In this document: positions 1-5,286 of the stretch, in pieces
How the letters are laid out: the number at the start of each line of letters is the position of its first letter
How positions within the stretch are numbered: the first letter of the stretch is position 1
Assembly (NCBI GenBank): GCA_023454395.1
Contig: JAEYFY010000222.1
Coordinates: forward strand, 1 to 5,286
DNA length: 5,286 bases
Reading direction: 5' to 3'
From: Pseudomonadota bacterium
GTDB lineage: Bacteria > Pseudomonadota > Gammaproteobacteria > Enterobacterales > Enterobacteriaceae
Notes under the pieces: model-generated
Told to the model about the DNA's origin: nothing
Databases searched by the model: none
What the model saw: the letters and a program-made list of their open reading frames with translations, nothing else
Program-made: the position numbers and the translations under genes

Positions 1-2
1 TT

Positions 3-16
3 TTGATGATGATCAA
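3..16. promoter_or_regulatory. FNR-binding site upstream of the alcohol dehydrogenase gene
   Basis: The 14 bases TTGATGATGATCAA match the FNR consensus TTGAT-N4-ATCAA at every specified position. The centre lies between bases 9 and 10, which is 41.5 bases before a putative transcription start near 51. That is the standard class II activator position, where FNR replaces a -35 element, and no good -35 hexamer is visible here. FNR is the oxygen-sensing iron-sulfur regulator that activates anaerobic genes in enterobacteria. The match and spacing are seen directly; activation of the downstream gene is inferred. The G/C positions favour FNR over CRP (TGTGA half-sites). Confidence 0.68.
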
Positions 17-38
17 TTTAAGAACAAAAAGAATAGAA

Positions 39-44
39 CATATT
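39..44 (+). promoter_or_regulatory. Putative -10 element of the alcohol dehydrogenase promoter
   Basis: CATATT matches the sigma-70 -10 consensus TATAAT at four of six positions. It was chosen mainly because it would put the transcription start near base 51, exactly 41.5 bases from the centre of the FNR box. The overlapping TATTAA at 41-46 is an equally good match and would shift the start by two bases. The surrounding DNA is very AT-rich, so the hexamer alone is weak evidence. Confidence 0.35.
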
Positions 45-80
45 AAAACATAGATTTAATTACTAAAAAGGAAGTCAATA

Positions 81-1232
81 ATGGCTGTTTCTACATTCTA
101 TATCCCTTCTGTAAATAAAATTGGTGCGGGTTGTCTTGCTGATGCCGTAAGTTCAATGAAAGACTTCGGTTTTCATAAAGCGTTGATCGTAACTGATAGC
201 ATTTTAAATCAACTGGGTGTTGTTGAGAAAGTAAGTAAATTACTGACCGAGGCTGGTATTTCTAGCGTAGTTTATGATGGTACTGCACCAAACCCTACTG
301 TTGAAAACGTAGAAGCGGGTTTAGCTCTGCTGAAAGAACATCAATGTGACTGTGTGATTTCTTTAGGTGGTGGTTCACCACACGATTGCGCCAAAGGTAT
401 TGCGTTAGTGGCTTCTAATGGTGGAAAAATTGCAGATTACGAAGGCGTTGACCGTTCTGCTAAACCTCAATTACCACTGATTTCAATTAATACCACAGCA
501 GGTACTGCATCAGAAATGACGCGTTTTTGTATCATCACAGATACTGCGCGTCATATCAAAATGGCTATCGTTGATAAAAACGTTACACCACTCTTATCTG
601 TAAATGATTCAGAATTAATGATTGGTATGCCAAAAGGTTTAACCGCTGCAACAGGTATGGATGCATTAACTCATGCTGTTGAAGCGTATGTTTCAATTGC
701 TGCAAATCCAATCACTGATGCGTGTGCATTAAAAGCAGTTACTATGATCAGCGGATCTTTACGTAAAGTTGTTGATAATGGCGGTGATGCAACAGCGCGT
801 GAAAACATGGCTTATGCACAGTTTTTAGCAGGTATGGCATTTAATAATGCTTCTTTAGGCTATGTACATGCTATGGCTCACCAATTAGGTGGTTTTTATA
901 ACTTACCTCATGGTGTGTGTAATGCGGTTTTATTACCACATGTTCAAGCTTACAACATTCAAGCTGCAGCCGGTCGTTTAAAAGATATCGCACAAGCTAT
1001 GGGTGTTGATGTTTCTGCAATGAGCGATGAGCAAGGTGCGAAAGCGTGTATCGAAGAAATTCGTAAAATGGCTAAAGATGTTGGTATTCCTGCAGGCCTG
1101 AAAGAATTAGGCGTGAAAGAAGAAGATTTCAAAACATTAGCTGAAAATGCGCTGAAAGATGCTTGTGCAATCACTAACCCAGTTCAGGGTTCTGAAAGTG
1201 ATGTTATCGAATTATTCCGCCAAGCAATGTAA
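81..1232 (+). CDS. yiaY: Iron-containing alcohol dehydrogenase, YiaY type
   Basis: This is a cytoplasmic group III (iron-dependent) alcohol dehydrogenase, expected to interconvert primary alcohols and aldehydes with NAD(H). Its 383 residues equal the length of E. coli YiaY, which it resembles throughout. The N-terminal dinucleotide-binding half has IVTD with Asp39, the residue that in this family tends to favour NAD over NADP, and the GGGSPHD loop at 96-102. The C-terminal helical half supplies the metal ligands Asp194, His198, His263 and His277, at the same numbers as in Zymomonas ADH2, within [14 protein letters not shown] and [12 protein letters not shown]...NLPHGVCNA. All are intact. The start is supported by AGGAAG at 69-74, six bases before the ATG. 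Seven of the eight arginine codons are CGT and one is CGC, suggesting good expression. It is monocistronic within the window and converges on the his operon. The physiological substrate cannot be read from sequence; FucO-like lactaldehyde reductase is a less likely relative. Confidence 0.93.
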   Translation: MAVSTFYIPSVNKIGAGCLADAVSSMKDFGFHKALIVTDSILNQLGVVEKVSKLLTEAGISSVVYDGTAPNPTVENVEAGLALLKEHQCDCVISLGGGSPHDCAKGIALVASNGGKIADYEGVDRSAKPQLPLISINTTAGTASEMTRFCIITDTARHIKMAIVDKNVTPLLSVNDSELMIGMPKGLTAATGMDALTHAVEAYVSIAANPITDACALKAVTMISGSLRKVVDNGGDATARENMAYAQFLAGMAFNNASLGYVHAMAHQLGGFYNLPHGVCNAVLLPHVQAYNIQAAAGRLKDIAQAMGVDVSAMSDEQGAKACIEEIRKMAKDVGIPAGLKELGVKEEDFKTLAENALKDACAITNPVQGSESDVIELFRQAM

Positions 1233-1243
1233 TGCTTAGAAGA

Positions 1244-1272
1244 TAAAAAGCTAATTAAGCGATTACTTTTTA
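1244..1272 (+). terminator. Weak AT-rich hairpin just after the alcohol dehydrogenase gene
   Basis: TAAAAAG (1244-1250) pairs with CTTTTTA (1266-1272), and TAAT (1252-1255) pairs with ATTA (1262-1265). C1251 is bulged and the loop has six bases. The structure starts 12 bases after the stop codon and is followed by a T-run. It contains only one GC pair, so it is probably an accessory structure or chance in AT-rich DNA. The hairpin at 1286-1314 is the much better terminator. Confidence 0.25.
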
Positions 1273-1285
1273 TTTTTAAAAAATG

Positions 1286-1317
1286 AAGCCGATACTTTAT
1301 TTTTGTATCGGCTTTTT
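1286..1317. terminator. Bidirectional intrinsic terminator between yiaY and hisI
   Basis: AAGCCGATAC (1286-1295) and GTATCGGCTT (1305-1314) form a perfect 10-base-pair stem with a nine-base T/A loop. On the plus strand the right arm runs into TTTTT (1313-1317), giving a classic Rho-independent terminator for the alcohol dehydrogenase gene. On the minus strand the hairpin is followed by CATTTTTT, so it can also end the his transcript, whose last stop codon lies about 30 bases away. No other terminator candidate of this quality lies between the convergent genes. Confidence 0.87.
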
Positions 1318-1342
1318 GTTATCTCTATTAATGTGATATCAA

Positions 1343-1959
1343 TTACTCTGCTTTTTTATGGCGTTCTTGTAGGCAACCAATAACATCACTGAGTGATAAT
1401 GATTGGTCTTGCAGTAAGACCATTAAGTGATAGAGCAAGTCTGAGGCTTCATTTTTTAGCTCTTCTCTGTCATTCACAGTAGCAGCCAATGCGGTTTCTA
1501 CACCTTCTTCTCCCACTTTTTGCGCTATACGTTTTGTACCACTGGCATAAAGGCGGGCAGTATAAGAGCTATCTGGTGAGGCATTTTTACGTTCACGTAA
1601 TATATTTTCAAGCTCGTAGAGAAATCCCCATTGGCTTTGTGCTGGAGCAAAACAACTTTCAGTACCATTATGGCAAGTGGCGCCAATAGGATTGGCTAAA
1701 ATAAGTAAAGTATCGTTATCACAGTCAGGATAAATATTGACTAATTTAAGAAAGTTGCCTGAGGTTTCACCTTTTGTCCATAAACGCTGTTTAGTGCGTG
1801 AATAGAAGGTCACATTTCCACTTTCTAAAGTGACATTTAATGCTTCTTTGTTCATGTAGCCTAGCATTAATACATCACCTGAAATGGCATTTTGGATAAC
1901 CACAGGCATGAGATTATCGACTTTTTTCCAATCTAGTTGCGCTAATGTTTCGCTATTCA

Positions 1960-1960
<1 letters not shown>
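1343..1960 (-). CDS. hisI: Bifunctional phosphoribosyl-AMP cyclohydrolase / phosphoribosyl-ATP pyrophosphatase
   Basis: HisI (HisIE) catalyses steps 2 and 3 of histidine biosynthesis in the cytoplasm: PR-ATP to PR-AMP, then ring opening of PR-AMP to ProFAR. The 205 residues hold two domains. The N-terminal cyclohydrolase (about 1-115) has the magnesium-binding PDCDND cluster (Asp79, Asp81, Asp83) and zinc-ligand cysteines Cys80, Cys96 and Cys103 in the region [14 protein letters not shown]. The C-terminal pyrophosphohydrolase (about 116-205) is an all-alpha MazG-like domain with [12 protein letters not shown] (149-160) and [13 protein letters not shown] (171-183), carrying its acidic metal-binding residues. 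The fusion is normal for enterobacteria. This is the last gene of the operon. Its ATG shares one base with the hisF stop (TAATG), which suggests translational coupling, and AAGG lies ten bases upstream. The bidirectional hairpin follows it. Confidence 0.97.
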
Positions 1961-3458
<1,498 letters not shown>

Positions 3459-4049
3459 TTACATCTCCAAAAAATTCTTGATAAGTTGAGCGCCCGCTTT
3501 ACCTGAACGTTCTGGGTGAAATTGCACTCCATAAAAATTATCTTTTTGAATTGCGCTACTAAAGCGAGAGCCGTATTTAGTTTCAGCAATCGTCGATTCA
3601 TTGAGCGCTAGAGCGTAACTATGAACAAAATAGAACCAAGCATTGTCATCAAGTGAACGAAAAAGAGGATGCCCCGGTTTTGCTAATACTTGGTTCCAAC
3701 CCATATGAGGTAATGGTAAACCCGCTGTATCAAGCTTATCTATGGTGCCATCAACTAAACCTAATAAAGGGATATCTTTACCTTCCTCGCTTAGTGAAGC
3801 CAATATTTGCATACCTAAACAAATACCTAAAACTGGTTGTGTTAAGGCTTTAATTAAAGGAATTAGCTCACGAGCTTTGAGCTGTTCCATTGCCGCTCTC
3901 GCTGTTCCTACTCCGGGTAAAAAGAGTTTATCCGCAGATAACACCACGTTTTTTTCATAGGACACAATTGGATCATAACCGAGTCGCTTAACAGCGTAAG
4001 CGACAGAGGCTAAATTGGCACAGCCCGTATCAAGAATAACCACTTTCAT
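3459..4049 (-). CDS. hisH: Imidazole glycerol phosphate synthase, glutaminase subunit HisH
   Basis: HisH is the class I glutamine amidotransferase subunit of IGP synthase; it hydrolyses glutamine and passes ammonia to HisF. With the ATG at 4049 the protein has 196 residues and begins [16 protein letters not shown], matching E. coli HisH in length. The triad is then Cys77 (GICLGMQ), His178 and Glu180 (VQFHPERSG). The LPGVGT segment (44-49) corresponds to the flexible oxyanion strand. An in-frame GTG at 4052 could add one residue. I prefer the ATG because it gives the family N terminus and shares one base with the hisB stop (TGATG), a standard coupling arrangement. The ribosome-binding region lies inside hisB. 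hisA follows after six bases. Confidence 0.97.
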   Translation of the reverse strand: MKVVILDTGCANLASVAYAVKRLGYDPIVSYEKNVVLSADKLFLPGVGTARAAMEQLKARELIPLIKALTQPVLGICLGMQILASLSEEGKDIPLLGLVDGTIDKLDTAGLPLPHMGWNQVLAKPGHPLFRSLDDNAWFYFVHSYALALNESTIAETKYGSRFSSAIQKDNFYGVQFHPERSGKAGAQLIKNFLEM

Positions 4050-5116
4050 CACAGAACACCTTTTGAGCTTGGTAAAGTATTGCCTTCAACACGAATGGCT
4101 TGGCGTAATGTACGACCAAAGACTTTAAATAAGCTTTCAGCTTTGTGGTGATCGTTTTTGCCTTTTGATTTCAGGTGCAATGTGCAACCCATGGTGTAAG
4201 AGAGAGAACGGAAAAAGTGTTCAATCATCTCTGTACTTAAATCACCGACACGTTGATATTTAAATTCGGCTTTGTATTCAAGGTGTGGACGACCAGAAAT
4301 ATCTAATGCACAGCTTGCGAGGCACTCATCCATTGGTAATGTAAAGCCAAAGCGAGCAATACCTCGTTTATCACCTAATGCTTCACGTAATGCTTCACCC
4401 AAAGCAAGACCGGTATCTTCTACCGTGTGGTGATCATCAATAACTAAATCACCTTTTACATTGATATTCATACGAAAGCCGCCGTGTGTGGCAATTTGAT
4501 CAAGCATGTGATCAAAGAAACCAACACCAGTGCTGATTTGGCTATTTCCTTCACGATCTAGCCAAACATCGATCGCGATTTGTGTTTCTTTTGTTTTGCG
4601 CTCAACGTGGGCATAACGATCTTTTTTAGTCAGTTGCTCTGTAATAACAGCCCAAGGGAGTTTGTTGGCATTATAAAGTATGCCTTTGATACCCATATTT
4701 TCAGCTAGCTGAATATCAGTTTGTCTATCGCCAATAACATAACTGTTATCTTTATCGAGTGCGCCATCAACTAAATATTGGGTGACAAGCCCTGTTTCTG
4801 GTTTGCGACAAGGGCAGTTGTCTTCAGGCTTATGAGGGCAAATTAAAACATCATCAAAGGTGATCCCTTGTGATGAGAACACTTGCATCATTAAATTATG
4901 AGGAGGATCGAAATCTGTTTGAGGAAAACTTTCTGTGCCTAATCCATCCTGATTTGTGATCATAATCAGTTTATAACCCGCTTTTTGCAGCGCAGTCAGT
5001 GCGGGGATCACGCCATTTTCAAAGGCAAGTTTATCAAGTCTATCAACTTGGTAATCAGTTGGTGGCTCAGTGATTAAAGTACCATCACGGTCGATAAAAA
5101 GAATTTTTTGGCTCAT
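4049..5116 (-). CDS. hisB: Bifunctional histidinol-phosphatase / imidazole glycerol phosphate dehydratase
   Basis: HisB catalyses two non-consecutive steps: IGP to imidazole-acetol phosphate (dehydratase), and, after the HisC reaction, histidinol phosphate to histidinol (phosphatase). The 355 residues match the E. coli fusion. The N-terminal HAD-superfamily phosphatase (about 1-165) has Asp9 and Asp11 in FIDRDGTL, the ITNQDG motif (53-58), a zinc site Cys93/His95/Cys101/Cys103 in [11 protein letters not shown], and GDRQTD at 129-134. The C-terminal dehydratase (about 168-355) has the duplicated metal-binding pattern: [15 protein letters not shown] (199-213), [10 protein letters not shown] (227-236), EHFFRSL (299-305) and HHKAESLFK (323-331). 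The start is supported by GAGGG nine bases upstream and by the family N terminus [13 protein letters not shown]. It lies 49 bases after hisC, the only real gap in this part of the operon. Its stop overlaps hisH. Confidence 0.98.
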   Translation of the reverse strand: MSQKILFIDRDGTLITEPPTDYQVDRLDKLAFENGVIPALTALQKAGYKLIMITNQDGLGTESFPQTDFDPPHNLMMQVFSSQGITFDDVLICPHKPEDNCPCRKPETGLVTQYLVDGALDKDNSYVIGDRQTDIQLAENMGIKGILYNANKLPWAVITEQLTKKDRYAHVERKTKETQIAIDVWLDREGNSQISTGVGFFDHMLDQIATHGGFRMNINVKGDLVIDDHHTVEDTGLALGEALREALGDKRGIARFGFTLPMDECLASCALDISGRPHLEYKAEFKYQRVGDLSTEMIEHFFRSLSYTMGCTLHLKSKGKNDHHKAESLFKVFGRTLRQAIRVEGNTLPSSKGVL

Positions 5117-5165
5117 GGTTGAGATCCCTCAGTTGCGATTTTTTGTTGTTATCGTTTTTAATGTT
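5117..5165 (-). other. 49-base hisC-hisB intergenic spacer
   Basis: This AT-rich spacer separates hisC from hisB and carries the hisB ribosome-binding site (GAGGG, nine bases before the ATG). A short TGAG/CTCA stem with a four-base loop can form over that site, but with only four pairs it is likely unimportant. A TATAAA hexamer spans the hisC stop codon, without a recognisable -35 at 16-18 bases. I see no terminator-like hairpin with a T-run. Confidence 0.5.
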
Positions 5166-5286
5166 TTATACGTTTGCAGTTTGAATATTTTTTATGGCAT
5201 TAATCACGCTATCACATTCTTCTGCTGTACCGATAGAAATACGCAAACAGCCATTAAGCCCATATTGACGCTGTTGATCGCGTAAA
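5166..5286 (-). CDS. hisC: Histidinol-phosphate aminotransferase HisC, C-terminal end only
   Basis: The last 39 codons and the stop of hisC enter from the right edge, so the gene is cut by the window and not broken. HisC is a PLP-dependent class II aminotransferase converting imidazole-acetol phosphate to histidinol phosphate with glutamate as amino donor. The visible peptide runs LRDQQRQYGLNGCLRISIGT and then about 19 more residues, ending in TANV. The CLRISIGT segment is the conserved C-terminal motif of the family, and its arginine binds the substrate carboxylate. The tail then matches the E. coli pattern of a short helix after IGT. Position between hisD (outside) and hisB agrees with the identification. 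Confidence 0.93.
   Translation of the reverse strand, partial: LRDQQRQYGLNGCLRISIGTAEECDSVINAIKNIQTANV

Noticed and set aside
959..1174. Open frame of 71 codons on the minus strand.
   Set aside because: Antisense shadow of the alcohol dehydrogenase gene, with no ribosome-binding site and no recognisable product.
1331..1346. TGTGA followed by N6 and TTACT, a possible CRP half-site, in the convergent intergenic region.
   Set aside because: Only one half matches, and no gene starts there; both flanking genes end at this region.
4496..4515. Inverted repeat TTGATCA-N6-TGATCAA, resembling a regulator operator.
   Set aside because: It lies inside hisB and encodes the conserved dehydratase motif FDHMLDQ; the symmetry follows from Asp/His/Gln codons, and no promoter is nearby.
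5117..5171. Internal his promoter using TATAAA at the hisC stop.
   Set aside because: No -35-like hexamer at 16-18 bases upstream (only A-runs); AT-rich DNA gives such hexamers by chance.

Overview
This window looks like ordinary core chromosome from a low-GC member of the Enterobacterales, most likely the Proteus/Providencia group. The evidence is the AT-rich composition (roughly 40% GC by eye), histidine proteins very close in length and motifs to those of E. coli (including the HisB and HisIE fusions), and a YiaY-type iron alcohol dehydrogenase. I place the organism from memory of these families, not from a search.

Left part (about 1-1232, plus strand): one complete gene for a 383-residue group III, iron-dependent alcohol dehydrogenase closely resembling E. 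coli YiaY. Its 80-base leader contains a perfect match to the FNR consensus (TTGAT-N4-ATCAA, 3-16). The box is placed as expected for class II activation of a promoter with its -10 near 39-44. This suggests the gene is switched on without oxygen, which fits a fermentative dehydrogenase.

Middle (1233-1342): a 110-base convergent intergenic region. It holds a strong GC-containing hairpin flanked by T-runs on both strands, which is a likely bidirectional terminator for the alcohol dehydrogenase and the histidine operon. A weaker AT-rich hairpin precedes it.

Right part (1343-5286, minus strand): the distal part of a histidine biosynthesis operon, in transcription order hisC (3' end only), hisB, hisH, hisA, hisF, hisI. 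This is the enterobacterial hisGDCBHAFI order; hisG, hisD, most of hisC and the leader/attenuator lie beyond the right edge. HisI (HisIE) carries out the pyrophosphohydrolase and cyclohydrolase steps, and HisA isomerises ProFAR to PRFAR. HisH and HisF form the glutamine-dependent imidazole glycerol phosphate (IGP) synthase. HisB dehydrates IGP, HisC transaminates the product, and the HisB phosphatase domain releases histidinol. Junctions are tight: TGATG at hisB/hisH, a 6-base gap at hisH/hisA, a 19-base overlap at hisA/hisF and TAATG at hisF/hisI. The exception is a 49-base gap between hisC and hisB.

I found no mobile element, CRISPR array, RNA gene, broken gene or unknown system. The observations most worth checking are the FNR site, the hisC-hisB spacer and the start codon of hisH.
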